Shown here: positions 1 to 15,000 of the stretch, piece by piece
Layout of the letters: the number at the start of each line of letters is the position of its first letter
How positions within the stretch are numbered: the first letter of the stretch is position 1
From: Tenacibaculum sp. MAR_2010_89
Lineage (GTDB): Bacteria > Bacteroidota > Bacteroidia > Flavobacteriales > Flavobacteriaceae
Length of the DNA stretch: 64,000 nt
NCBI RefSeq assembly: GCF_900105985.1
Contig: NZ_FNUB01000005.1
Location: forward strand, 1,860,001 to 1,924,000
Reading direction: 5' to 3'
Translations under genes and position numbers: made by a program
Notes under the pieces: generated by a model
What the model was told of the DNA's origin: nothing
What the model saw: only the letters and a program-made list of their open reading frames with translations
Databases searched by the model: none

Positions 1-1
1 T

Positions 2-3000
2 GGAGCAGATGTGTCTTTCACTGTTACGTTTACAGCAACTAAATCTGGTAATCCTTATCCTTTATATTTATTGGCATTAGATGCTGAAGCTACAGCATCT
101 GGTAGTGAGTCAATTCAGTTTAATACGAATGGAGGTGATTGGACTCTTTTAGAATCAATTGGAACTGGAGGTTCTTTTTCTGGTGCAGGTTCAAAAACTT
201 TAATAGATACATCAACAACGTTAGGTAATAATTCTATTTATTATTCTGAAAATGCTTCTGTTTTAAATGTTACTATAAATCAAGGGGGGCTTGAAGGTGT
301 TGCTTTTGGTATTCGTTTACTTTGTGATACGGATAGTGATGGAATTCCTAATTTAAGAGATACAGATAGTGATAATGACGGGTGTCCTGATTCAGTAGAA
401 TCTGGAGGAACAGATGCTACTAAAGATGGAGTTTTAGACGGAACTGGTTTCGATAGTAGTGGTCGAGTAACTGGAGGAACAGGAGGTTATAATGGAGTTA
501 ATGGAACTGAAATTATTAGTGAAGTGATTTCGAACGTTGTCATAACACCTGATCCGGCTTCAGTTTGTACTGGTAGTAATATAACATTAACAGCTACACC
601 AACTGGACTTCGAGTTACTAATTTTGGAACAACCGGAGCAACAGGAGATGATATAACAACAGCTATTCCTTCAGGAGATTATGTGTATAAATGGTTTTTA
701 GGAACTAGTACTACTCCTTTAACAAATGTAGCACCTTATAGTGGTACTTCTACTGCTTCTTTAGTAATTACAAATGCAACAGCAGGTTTATCTGGTAATA
801 ATTATAGAGTTGAAGTAACATCAACAAATAATAGTTGTCCACAAGAAGATACAGTAGCATTAACGGTTAATACTACTCCAGCAACACCAACAGTAAGTGT
901 AACAGCAGCAAGCTGTTCAAGTGCAGCGGTAGTAACGGTAACAAATTATGTAGCAAGTGGTGTTACGTATACCTCTAGTCCAGCAGGCTTAACCGTAGGA
1001 GCAGGAGGAGTTGTAAGCGGAGGAGTAGATGGAACTTCTTATACCATTACAGCTACTAGTACCAGCGCAGGAAGTTGTCCAAGTACGGCCTCTTCAAGCT
1101 TTACTAATGATACCGATAGTCAATTAACAGTACCGAGTACGCCAGTAGTAAGTGTAACAGCAGCAAGCTGTTCAAGTGCAGCGGTAGTCACGGTAACAAA
1201 TTATGTAGCAAGCGGGGTAACCTATACCTCTAGTCCAGCAGGTTTAACCGTAGGAGCTGGTGGAGTTGTAAGCGGAGGAGTAGATGGAACTTCTTATACG
1301 ATTACTGCTACTAGTACCAGCGCAGGAAGTTGTCCAAGTACGGCCTCTTCAAGCTTTACGAATGATACCGATAGTCAATTAACAGTACCGAGTACACCAG
1401 CAGTAAGTGTAACAGCAGCAAGCTGTTCAAGTGCAGCGGTAGTCACGGTAACAAATTATGTAGCAAGTGGTGTAACCTATACCTCTAGTCCAGCAGGCTT
1501 AACCGTAGGAGCAGGAGGAGTTGTAAGCGGAGGAGTAGATGGAACTTCTTATACGATTACTGCTACTAGTACAAGCGCAGGAAGTTGTCCAAGTACGGCC
1601 TCTTCAAGCTTTACTAATGATACCGATAGTCAATTAACAGTACCGAGTACACCGGCAGTAAGTGTAACAGCAGCAAGCTGTTCAAGTGCAGCGGTAGTAA
1701 CGGTAACAAATTATGTAGCAAGTGGTGTAACCTATACCTCTAGTCCAGCAGGATTAACCGTAGGAGCAGGAGGAGTAGTAAGCGGAGGAGTAGATGGAAC
1801 TTCATATACGATTACTGCTACTAGTACTAGCGCAGGAAGTTGTCCAAGTACGGCCTCTTCAAGTTTTACTAATGATACCGATAGTCAATTAACAGTACCG
1901 AGTACGCCAGTAGTAAGTGTAACAGCAGCTAGCTGTTCAAGTGCAGCGGTAGTAACGGTAACAAATTATGTAGCAAGTGGTGTAACCTATACTTCTAGTC
2001 CAGCAGGATTAACCGTAGGAGCAGGAGGAGTTGTAAGCGGAGGAGTAGATGGAACTTCTTATACGATTACAGCTACTAGTACCAGCGCAGGAAGTTGTCC
2101 AAGTACGGCCTCTTCAAGCTTTACTAATGATACCGATAGTCAATTAACAGTACCGAGTACGCCAGTAGTAAGTGTAACAGCAGCTAGCTGTTCAAGTGCA
2201 GCGGTAGTAACGGTTACTAATTATGTAGCAAGCGGGGTTACGTATACTTCTAGTCCAGCAGGCTTAACCGTAGGAGCTGGTGGAGTTGTAAGCGGAGGAG
2301 TAGATGGAACTTCTTATACGATTACAGCTACTAGTACCAGCGCAGGAAGTTGTCCAAGTACAGCCTCTTCAAGTTTTACTAATGATACCGATAGTCAATT
2401 AACAGTACCGAGTACGCCAGTAGTAAGTGTAACAGCAGCAAGCTGTTCAAGTGCAGCGGTAGTAACGGTTACTAATTATGTAGCAAGCGGGGTTACGTAT
2501 ACTTCTAGTCCAGCAGGCTTAACCGTAGGAGCAGGAGGAGTTGTAAGCGGAGGAGTAGATGGAACTTCTTATACGATTACAGCTACTAGTACCAGTGCAG
2601 GAAGTTGTCCAAGTACAGCCTCTTCAAGCTTTACGAATGATACCGATAGTCAATTAACAGTACCGAGTACGCCAGTAGTAAGTGTAACAGCAGCAAGCTG
2701 TTCAAGTGCAGCGGTAGTCACGGTAACAAATTATGTAGCAAGCGGTGTAACCTATACCTCTAGTCCAGCAGGCTTAACCGTAGGAGCAGGAGGAGTTGTA
2801 AGCGGAGGAGTAGATGGAACTTCTTATACGATTACAGCTACTAGTACTAGCGCAGGAAGTTGTCCAAGTACGGCCTCTTCAAGCTTTACGAATGATACCG
2901 ATAGTCAATTAACAGTACCGAGTACGCCAGTAGTAAGTGTAACAGCAGCCAGCTGTTCAAGTGCAGCGGTAGTAACGGTAACAAATTATGTAGCAAGTGG

Positions 3001-6000
3001 TGTAACCTATACTTCTAGTCCAGCAGGATTAACCGTTGGAGCAGGTGGAGTTGTAAGCGGAGGAGTAGATGGAACTTCTTATACCATTACAGCTACTAGT
3101 ACTAGCGCAGGAAGTTGTCCAAGTACAGCCTCTTCAAGCTTTACTAATGATACCGATAGTCAATTAACAGTACCGAGTACGCCAGTAGTAAGTGTAACAG
3201 CAGCCAGCTGTTCAAGTGCAGCGGTAGTAACGGTAACAAATTATGTAGCAAGTGGTGTAACCTATACTTCTAGTCCAGCAGGATTAACCGTTGGAGCAGG
3301 TGGAGTTGTAAGCGGAGGAGTAGATGGAACTTCTTATACCATTACAGCTACTAGTACTAGCGCAGGAAGTTGTCCAAGTACAGCCTCTTCAAGCTTTACT
3401 AATGATACCGATAGTCAATTAACAGTACCGAGTACGCCAGTAGTAAGTGTAACAGCAGCCAGCTGTTCAAGTGCAGCGGTAGTCACGGTAACAAATTATG
3501 TAGCAAGCGGTGTAACCTATACCTCTAGTCCAGCAGGTTTAACCGTAGGAGCAGGTGGAGTTGTAAGCGGCGGAGTAGATGGAACTTCTTATACGATTAC
3601 TGCTACTAGTACCAGCGCAGGAAGTTGTCCAAGTACGGCCTCTTCAAGCTTTACTAATGATACCGATAGTCAATTAACAGTACCGAGTACGCCAGTAGTA
3701 AGTGTAACAGCAGCCAGCTGTTCAAGTGCAGCGGTAGTCACGGTAACAAATTATGTAGCAAGCGGTGTAACCTATACCTCTAGTCCAGTAGGTTTAACCG
3801 TAGGAGCAGGTGGAGTTGTAAGCGGCGGAGTAGATGGAACTTCTTATACCATTACAGCTACTAGTACCAGCGCAGGAAGTTGTCCAAGTACGGCCTCTTC
3901 AAGCTTTACTAATGATACCGATAGTCAATTAACAGTACCGAGTACGCCAGTAGTAAGTGTAACAGCAGCCAGCTGTTCAAGTGCAGCGGTAGTCACGGTA
4001 ACAAATTATGTAGCAAGTGGTGTAACCTATACCTCTAGTCCAGCAGGATTAACCGTAGGAGCAGGTGGAGTTGTAAGCGGAGGAGTAGATGGAACTTCTT
4101 ATACGATTACTGCTACTAGTACCAGCGCAGGAAGTTGTCCAAGTACGGCCTCTTCAAGCTTTACTAATGATACCGATAGTCAATTAACAGTACCGAGTAC
4201 GCCAGTAGTAAGTGTAACAGCAGCCAGCTGTTCAAGTGCAGCGGTAGTCACGGTAACAAATTATGTAGCAAGTGGTGTAACCTATACCTCTAGTCCAGCA
4301 GGATTAACCGTAGGAGCAGGTGGAGTTGTAAGCGGAGGAGTAGATGGAACTTCTTATACGATTACAGCTACTAGTACCAGCGCAGGAAGTTGTCCAAGTA
4401 CAGCCTCTTCAAGCTTTACTAATGATACCGATAGTCAATTAACAGTACCGAGTACGCCAGCAGTAAGTGTAACAGCAGCCAGCTGTTCAAGTGCAGCGGT
4501 AGTCACGGTAACAAATTATGTAGCAAGCGGTGTAACCTATACCTCTAGTCCAGTAGGATTAACCGTAGGAGCAGGTGGAGTTGTAAGCGGAGGAGTAGAT
4601 GGAACTTCTTATACGATTACAGCTACTAGTACAAGCGCAGGAAGTTGTCCAAGTACGGCCTCTTCAAGCTTTACTAATGATACCGATAGTCAATTAACAG
4701 TACCGAGTACGCCAGTAGTAAGTGTAACAGCAGCCAGCTGTTCAAGTGCAGCGGTAGTCACGGTAACAAATTATGTAGCAAGCGGGGTAACGTATACCTC
4801 TAGTCCAGCAGGATTAACCGTAGGAGCAGGTGGAGTTGTAAGCGGAGGAGTAGATGGAACTTCTTATACGATTACTGCTACTAGTACCAGCGCAGGAAGT
4901 TGTCCAAGTACAGCCTCTTCAAGCTTTACGAATGATACCGATAGTCAATTAACAGTACCGAGTACGCCAGTAGTAAGTGTAACAGCAGCCAGCTGTTCAA
5001 GTGCAGCGGTAGTAACGGTAACAAATTATGTAGCAAGCGGTGTTACGTATACCTCTAGTCCAGCAGGATTAACCGTTGGAGCAGGAGGAGTTGTAAGCGG
5101 CGGAGTAGATGGAACTTCTTATACCATTACAGCTACTAGTACTAGCGCAGGAAGTTGTCCAAGTACGGCCTCTTCAAGCTTTACTAATGATACCGATAGT
5201 CAATTAACAGTACCGAGTACGCCAGCAGTAAGTGTAACAGCAGCAAGCTGTTCAAGTGCAGCGGTAGTCACGGTAACAAATTATGTAGCAAGCGGGGTAA
5301 CCTATACCTCTAGTCCAGCAGGCTTAACCGTAGGAGCAGGAGGAGTTGTAAGCGGCGGAGTAGATGGAACTTCTTATACCATTACAGCTACTAGTACTAG
5401 CGCAGGAAGTTGTCCAAGTACAGCCTCTTCAAGCTTTACTAATGATACCGATAGTCAATTAACAGTACCGAGTACGCCAGTAGTAAGTGTAACAGCAGCA
5501 AGCTGTTCAAGTGCAGCGGTAGTCACGGTAACAAATTATGTAGCAAGCGGGGTAACCTATACCTCTAGTCCAGCAGGCTTAACCGTAGGAGCAGGAGGAG
5601 TTGTAAGCGGCGGAGTAGATGGAACTTCTTATACGATTACTGCTACTAGTACTAGCGCAGGAAGTTGTCCAAGTACAGCCTCTTCAAGCTTTACTAATGA
5701 TACCGATAGTCAATTAACAGTACCGAGTACGCCAGTAGTAAGTGTAACAGCAGCCAGCTGTTCAAGTGCAGCGGTAGTAACGGTAACAAATTATGTAGCA
5801 AGCGGGGTAACCTATACCTCTAGTCCAGCAGGTTTAACCGTAGGAGCAGGAGGAGTTGTAAGCGGCGGAGTAGATGGAACTTCTTATACGATTACTGCTA
5901 CTAGTACCAGCGCAGGAAGTTGTCCAAGTACAGCCTCTTCAAGCTTTACGAATGATACCGATAGTCAATTAACAGTACCGAGTACGCCAGTAGTAAGTGT

Positions 6001-9000
6001 AACAGCAGCAAGCTGTTCAAGTGCAGCGGTAGTAACGGTAACAAATTATGTAGCAAGTGGTGTAACCTATACCTCTAGTCCAGCAGGTTTAACCGTAGGA
6101 GCAGGAGGAGTTGTAAGCGGCGGAGTAGATGGAACTTCTTATACGATTACAGCTACTAGTACCAGCGCAGGAAGTTGTCCAAGTACAGCCTCTTCAAGCT
6201 TTACGAATGATACCGATAGTCAATTAACAGTACCGAGTACGCCAGTAGTAAGTGTAACAGCAGCAAGCTGTTCAAGTGCAGCGGTAGTAACGGTAACAAA
6301 TTATGTAGCAAGTGGTGTAACCTATACCTCTAGTCCAGCAGGCTTAACCGTAGGAGTAGGAGGAGTTGTAAGCGGAGGAGTAGATGGAACTTCTTATACG
6401 ATTACTGCTACTAGTACCAGCGCAGGAAGTTGTCCAAGTACAGCCTCTTCAAGCTTTACGAATGATACCGATAGTCAATTAACAGTACCGAGTACACCAG
6501 TAGTAAGTGTAACAGCAGCAAGCTGTTCAAGTGCAGCGGTAGTAACGGTAACAAATTATGTAGCAAGCGGGGTAACGTATACCTCTAGTCCAGCAGGCTT
6601 AACCGTAGGAGCAGGAGGAGTTGTAAGCGGAGGAGTAGATGGAACTTCTTATACGATTACAGCTACTAGTACCAGCGCAGGAAGTTGTCCAAGTACGGCC
6701 TCTTCAAGCTTTACTAATGATACCGATAGTCAATTAACAGTACCGAGTACGCCAGTAGTAAGTGTAACAGCAGCAAGCTGTTCAAGTGCAGCGGTAGTCA
6801 CGGTAACAAATTATGTAGCAAGCGGGGTAACGTATACCTCTAGTCCAGCAGGTTTAACCGTAGGAGCAGGAGGAGTTGTAAGCGGAGGAGTAGATGGAAC
6901 TTCTTATACGATTACTGCTACTAGTACCAGCGCAGGAAGTTGTCCAAGTACGGCCTCTTCAAGCTTTACTAATGATACCGATAGTCAATTAACAGTACCG
7001 AGTACACCAGTAGTAAGTGTAACAGCAGCAAGCTGTTCAAGTGCAGCGGTAGTAACGGTTACAAATTATGTAGCAAGCGGTGTAACCTATACCTCTAGTC
7101 CAGCAGGCTTAACCGTAGGAGCAGGAGGAGTTGTAAGCGGAGGAGTAGATGGAACTTCTTATACCATTACAGCTACTAGTACAAGCGCAGGAAGTTGTCC
7201 AAGTACAGCCTCTTCAAGCTTTACGAATGATACCGATAGTCAATTAACAGTACCGAGTACGCCAGTAGTAAGTGTAACAGCAGCCAGCTGTTCAAGTGCA
7301 GCGGTAGTCACGGTTACAAATTATGTAGCAAGCGGTGTAACCTATACCTCTAGTCCAGCAGGATTAACCGTTGGAGCAGGAGGAGTTGTAAGCGGAGGAG
7401 TAGATGGAACTTCTTATACCATTACAGCTACTAGTACCAGCGCAGGAAGTTGTCCAAGTACGGCCTCTTCAAGTTTTACTAATGATACCGATAGTCAATT
7501 AACAGTACCGAGTACGCCAGTAGTAAGTGTAACAGCAGCCAGCTGTTCAAGTGCAGCGGTAGTCACGGTAACAAATTATGTAGCAAGCGGTGTAACCTAT
7601 ACCTCTAGTCCAGTAGGTTTAACCGTTGGAGCAGGTGGAGTTGTAAGCGGAGGAGTAGATGGAACTTCTTATACCATTACAGCTACTAGTACCAGCGCAG
7701 GAAGTTGTCCAAGTACGGCCTCTTCAAGCTTTACTAATGATACCGATAGTCAATTAACAGTACCGAGTACGCCAGTAGTAAGTGTAACAGCAGCAAGCTG
7801 TTCAAGTGCAGCGGTAGTAACGGTAACAAATTATGTAGCAAGTGGTGTTACGTATACCTCTAGTCCAGCAGGTTTAACCGTAGGAGCAGGAGGAGTTGTA
7901 AGCGGAGGAGTAGATGGAACTTCTTATACGATTACTGCTACTAGTACCAGCGCAGGAAGTTGTCCAAGTACAGCCTCTTCAAGCTTTACTAATGATACCG
8001 ATAGTCAATTAACAGTACCGAGTACGCCGACGAATGGGGCAATAACACAACCAACATGTACAGTAACGATAGGAAGTTTCCAAATAGTAGGATACAATGC
8101 GTTGAATACTTATAATTTCACTCCAAGTGTTGTGAGTATTTCATCAACAGGATTGGTAACAGGAAATCCAGGGACTTATACATTTACAGTAGAAAATACA
8201 GCAGGATGTATATCATTAGCAAGTTCAAATATTGTTATTAATGAAGGTAATTGTACCGATGCAGTAGTTGATATCACAAATACATATGTTGATGTAGCTG
8301 TAAGTGGAAATGTATTAACGAATGATGAGGATTCAGAAGGAAACACTCAAACGGTAAGCTCAAATACGAATCCAAGTAACGGAACGGTAACGATCAGTGC
8401 AAATGGAGATTACACATATACACCAAATATAGGGTTTACAGGAGAAGATACTTTTACTTATACAGTATGTGATAATGGAACACCACAAGCATGTGATACA
8501 ACAACAGTAACTATTGAGGTATTACCAGTAACAAGTGTAGGAGTAAATGATGGTCCAATCGCTAATAATGACACAGGAAATACTGAAGTAGGAAGTCCAG
8601 TAAGTGGAAACTTAGTATCGAATGACTTTGATCCAAATGGTGATCCATTAACGATCAATACAACTCCAGTAAGTAATCCAAGTAATGGAACAGTAACCAT
8701 CAATGCAGATGGAACGTATACATATACACCAAATGCAGGATTTAGTGGAGAGGATACATTTGAATATGAAGTATGTGATAATGGAAGTCCAGCTTTATGT
8801 AGTACAGCGGTAGTAACAATTACAGTAAGTCCAGTAGATGGAACGAATGATAGTTATGCAAACGATGATGCGTTTAATGGAGATTCAAACAGTACTATCT
8901 CAGGAAATGTATTAACGAATGATACTGATCCAGAGGGTAATACTCAAACCGTGAATACAACAGCAGTAACAGGTCCAACAAATGGAACAGTAGTTATTAA

Positions 9001-12000
9001 TGCAGATGGAACGTTTGTTTACACACCAACTGCAGGATATACAGGAACAGATAGTTTCGTATATGAGGTATGTGATAATGGAAGTCCAGTAGTATGTGAT
9101 CAGGCAACGGTTTACTTAACTGTTAATCCAGTAAACACAACCGATGCAGTAGTTGATATCACAAATACATATGTTGATGTAGCTGTAAGTGGAAATGTAT
9201 TAACGAATGATGAGGATTCAGAAGGAAACACTCAAACGGTAAGCTCAAATACAAATCCAAGTAACGGAACGGTAACGATCAGTGCAAATGGAGATTACAC
9301 ATATACACCAAATATAGGGTTTACAGGAGAAGATACTTTTACTTATACAGTATGTGATAATGGAACACCACAAGCATGTGATACAACAACAGTAACTATT
9401 GAGGTATTACCAGTAACAAGTGTAGGAGTAAATGATGGTCCAATCGCTAATAATGACACAGGAAATACTGAAGTAGGAAGTCCAGTAAGTGGAAACTTAG
9501 TATCGAATGACTTTGATCCAAATGGTGATCCATTAACGATCAATACAACTCCAGTAAGTAATCCAAGTAATGGAACAGTAACCATCAATGCAGATGGAAC
9601 GTATACATATACACCAAATGCAGGATTTAGTGGAGAGGATACATTTGAATATGAAGTATGTGATAATGGAAGTCCAGCTTTATGTAGTACAGCGGTAGTA
9701 ACAATTACAGTAAGTCCAGTAGATGGGACAAATGATAGTTATGCAAACGATGATGCGTTTAATGGAGATTCAAACAGTACTATCTCAGGAAATGTATTAA
9801 CTAATGATACAGATCCAGAGGGAGATACACAAACTGTAAACACAACAGCAGTAACAGGTCCAACAAATGGAACAGTAGTTATTAATGCAGATGGAACGTT
9901 TGTTTACACACCAACTGCAGGATATAGTGGAACAGATAGTTTCGTATATGAGGTATGTGATAATGGAACACCAGTAGTATGTGATCAGGCAACGGTTTAC
10001 TTAACTGTTAATCCAGTAAACACAACCGATGCAGTAGTTGATATCACAAATACATATGTTGATGTAGCTGTAAGTGGAAATGTATTAACGAATGATGAGG
10101 ATTCAGAAGGAAACACTCAAACGGTAAGCTCAAATACAAATCCAAGTAACGGAACGGTAACGATCAGTGCAAATGGAGATTACACATATACACCAAATGC
10201 AGGGTTTACAGGAGAAGATACTTTTACTTATACAGTATGTGATAATGGAAGCCCACAAGCATGTGATACAACAACAGTAACTATTGAGGTATTACCAGTA
10301 ACAAGTGTAGGAGTAAATGATGGTCCAATCGCTAATAATGACACAGGAAATACTGAAGTAGGAAGTCCAGTAAGTGGAAACTTAGTATCGAATGACTTTG
10401 ATCCAAATGGTGATCCATTAACGATCAATACAACTCCAGTAAGTAATCCAAGTAATGGAACAGTAACCATCAATGCAGACGGAACGTATACATATACACC
10501 AAATGCAGGATTTAGTGGAGAGGATACATTTGAATATGAAGTATGTGATAATGGAAGTCCAGCTTTATGTAGTACAGCGGTAGTAACAATTACAGTAAGT
10601 CCAGTAGATGGGACAAATGATAGTTATGCAAACGATGATGCGTTTAATGGAGATTCAAACAGTACTATCTCAGGAAATGTATTAACTAATGATACAGATC
10701 CAGAGGGAGATACACAAACTGTAAACACAACAGCAGTAACAGGTCCAACAAATGGAACAGTAGTTATTAATGCAGATGGAACGTTTGTTTACACACCAAC
10801 TGCAGGATATAGTGGAACAGATAGTTTCGTATATGAGGTATGTGATAATGGAACACCAGTAGTATGTGATCAGGCAACGGTTTACTTAACTGTTAATCCA
10901 GTAAACACAACCGATGCAGTAGTTGATATCACAAATACATATGTTGATGTAGCTGTAAGTGGAAATGTATTAACGAATGATGAGGATTCAGAAGGAAACA
11001 CTCAAACGGTAAGCTCAAATACAAATCCAAGTAACGGAACGGTAACGATCAGTGCAAATGGAGATTACACATATACACCAAATGCAGGGTTTACAGGAGA
11101 AGATACTTTTACTTATACAGTATGTGATAATGGAAGCCCACAAGCATGTGATACAACAACAGTAACTATTGAGGTATTACCAGTAACAAGTGTAGGAGTA
11201 AATGATGGTCCAATCGCTAATAATGACACAGGAAATACTGAAGTAGGAAGTCCAGTAAGTGGAAACTTAGTATCGAATGACTTTGATCCAAATGGTGATC
11301 CATTAACGATCAATACAACTCCAGTAAGTAATCCAAGTAATGGAACAGTAACCATCAATGCAGACGGAACGTATACATATACACCAAATGCAGGATTTAG
11401 TGGAGAGGATACATTTGAATATGAAGTATGTGATAATGGAAGTCCAGCTTTATGTAGTACAGCGGTAGTAACAATTACAGTAAGTCCAGTAGATGGGACA
11501 AATGATAGTTATGCAAACGATGATGCGTTTAATGGAGATTCAAACAGTACTATCTCAGGAAATGTATTAACGAATGATACTGATCCAGAGGGTAATACTC
11601 AAACCGTGAATACAATTGCAGTAACAGGTCCAACAAATGGAACAGTAGTTATTAATGCAGATGGAACGTTTGTTTACACACCAACTGCAGGATATAGTGG
11701 AACAGATAGTTTCGTATATGAGGTATGTGATAATGGAAGTCCAGTAGTATGTGATCAGGCAACGGTTTACTTAACTGTTAATCCAGTAAACACAACCGAT
11801 GCAGTAGTTGATATCACAAATACATATGTTGATGTAGCTGTAAGTGGAAATGTATTAACGAATGATGAGGATTCAGAAGGAAACACTCAAACGGTAAGCT
11901 CAAATACGAACCCAAGTAACGGAACGGTAACGATCAGTGCAAATGGAGATTACACATATACACCAAATGCAGGGTTTACAGGAGAAGATACTTTTACTTA

Positions 12001-15000
12001 TACAGTATGTGATAATGGAAGCCCACAAGCATGTGATACAACAACAGTAACTATTGAGGTATTACCAGTAACAAGTGTAGGAGTAAATGATGGTCCAATC
12101 GCTAATAATGACACAGGAAATACTGAAGTAGGAAGTCCAGTAAGTGGAAACTTAGTATCGAATGACTTTGATCCAAATGGCGATCCATTAACGATCAATA
12201 CAACTCCAGTAAGTAATCCAAGTAATGGAACAGTAACCATCAATGCAGACGGAACGTATACATATACACCAAATGCAGGATTTAGTGGAGAGGATACATT
12301 TGAATATGAAGTATGTGATAATGGAAGTCCAGCTTTATGTAGTACAGCGGTAGTAACGATCACAGTAAGTCCAGTAGATGGGACAAATGATAGTTATGCA
12401 AACGATGATGCGTTTAATGGAGATTCAAACAGTACTATCTCAGGAAATGTATTAACTAATGATACAGATCCAGAGGGAGATACACAAACTGTAAACACAA
12501 CAGCAGTAACAGGTCCAATAAATGGAACAGTAGTTATTAATGCAGATGGAACGTTTGTTTACACACCAACTGCAGGATATAGTGGAACAGATAGTTTCGT
12601 ATATGAGGTATGTGATAATGGAACACCAGTAGTATGTGATCAGGCAACGGTTTACTTAACTGTTAATCCAGTAAACACAACCGATGCAGTAGTTGATATC
12701 ACAAATACATATGTTGATGTAGCTGTAAGTGGAAATGTATTAACGAATGATGAGGATTCAGAAGGAAACACTCAAACGGTAAGCTCAAATACAAATCCAA
12801 GTAACGGAACGGTAACGATCAGTGCAAATGGAGATTACACATATACACCAAATGCAGGGTTTACAGGAGAAGATACTTTTACTTATACAGTATGTGATAA
12901 TGGAAGCCCACAAGCATGTGATACAACAACAGTAACTATTGAGGTATTACCAGTAACAAGTGTAGGAGTAAATGATGGTCCAATCGCTAATAATGACACA
13001 GGAAATACTGAAGTAGGAAGTCCAGTAAGTGGAAACTTAGTATCGAATGACTTTGATCCAAATGGTGATCCATTAACGATCAATACAACTCCAGTAAGTA
13101 ATCCAAGTAATGGAACAGTAACCATCAATGCAGACGGAACGTATACATATACACCAAATGCAGGATTTAGTGGAGAGGATACATTTGAATATGAAGTATG
13201 TGATAATGGAAGTCCAGCTTTATGTAGTACAGCGGTAGTAACGATCACAGTAAGTCCAGTAGATGGGACAAATGATAGTTATGCAAACGATGATGCGTTT
13301 AATGGAGATTCAAACAGTACTATCTCAGGAAATGTATTAACTAATGATACAGATCCAGAGGGAGATACACAAACTGTAAACACAACAGCAGTAACAGGTC
13401 CAATAAATGGAACAGTAGTTATTAATGCAGATGGAACGTTTGTTTACACACCAACTGCAGGATATAGTGGAACAGATAGTTTCGTATATGAGGTATGTGA
13501 TAATGGAACACCAGTAGTATGTGATCAGGCAACGGTTTACTTAACTGTTAATCCAGTAAACACAACCGATGCAGTAGTTGATATCACAAATACATATGTT
13601 GATGTAGCTGTAAGTGGAAATGTATTAACGAATGATGAGGATTCAGAAGGAAACACTCAAACGGTAAGCTCAAATACAAATCCAAGTAACGGAACGGTAA
13701 CGATCAGTGCAAATGGAGATTACACATATACACCAAATGCAGGGTTTACAGGAGAAGATACTTTTACTTATACAGTATGTGATAATGGAAGCCCACAAGC
13801 ATGTGATACAACAACAGTAACTATTGAGGTATTACCAGTAACAAGTGTAGGAGTAAATGATGGTCCAATCGCTAATAATGACACAGGAAATACTGAAGTA
13901 GGAAGTCCAGTAAGTGGAAACTTAGTATCGAATGACTTTGATCCAAATGGTGATCCATTAACGATCAATACAACTCCAGTAAGTAATCCAAGTAATGGAA
14001 CAGTAACCATCAATGCAGACGGAACGTATACATATACACCAAATGCAGGATTTAGTGGAGAGGATACATTTGAATATGAAGTATGTGATAATGGAAGTCC
14101 AGCTTTATGTAGTACAGCGGTAGTAACGATCACAGTAAGTCCAGTAGATGGGACAAATGATAGTTATGCAAACGATGATGCGTTTAATGGAGATTCAAAC
14201 AGTACTATCTCAGGAAATGTATTAACTAATGATACAGATCCAGAGGGAGATACACAAACTGTAAACACAACAGCAGTAACAGGTCCAATAAATGGAACAG
14301 TAGTTATTAATGCAGATGGAACGTTTGTTTACACACCAACTGCAGGATATAGTGGAACAGATAGTTTCGTATATGAGGTATGTGATAATGGAACACCAGT
14401 AGTATGTGATCAGGCAACGGTTTACTTAACTGTTAATCCATTAACAGAAACTGATACAGATGGAGATGGAGTTCCTGACAATGTTGATGAAGATGATGAT
14501 AATGATGGAATAGCAGATGTTGATGAAGGATCTGGTAATAACAATGCTACTGGAGATGAAGATGGTGATGGAATACCAAACTGGCAGGATACTACCGATG
14601 ATGGAAATACAGGAGATAGTTCTATAACTGATTATACAGATAGTAATGGTGATGGTATTCCTGATGTTTATGATACAGATGGAGATGGAGTTCCTAATCA
14701 TTTAGATTTAGATAGTGATAACGACGGAATTTTAGATGTAGATGAAGGTGGAAATGGAGCTTTAGATACTAATGGAGACGGTGTTATAGATTCTAACGAT
14801 AGTGGATATAGTGATGCTGATGGAGATGGACAAGATGATGATTCTGAAAATATTTCTGAACCAGATACCGATGGAGATGGAGTGCCAGATTATTTAGATC
14901 TTGATAGTGATAATGACGGAATTAATGATGTTATAGAAGATGGAAATGTAGATAATAATAATGACGGTATTGCTGATGGAGGAGATGCTGACGGTGATGG

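Noticed and set aside
887..8026. Possible CRISPR or satellite array
   Set aside because: The repeats are contiguous without spacers, a multiple of three in length, and stay in one reading frame of a protein.
8458..14133. Seven recurring minus-strand open frames of 81-121 codons in the super-repeats
   Set aside because: They recur every 885 bases as shadows of the plus-strand Ig repeats; none has a promoter or start context, and the plus-strand protein is clearly selected.
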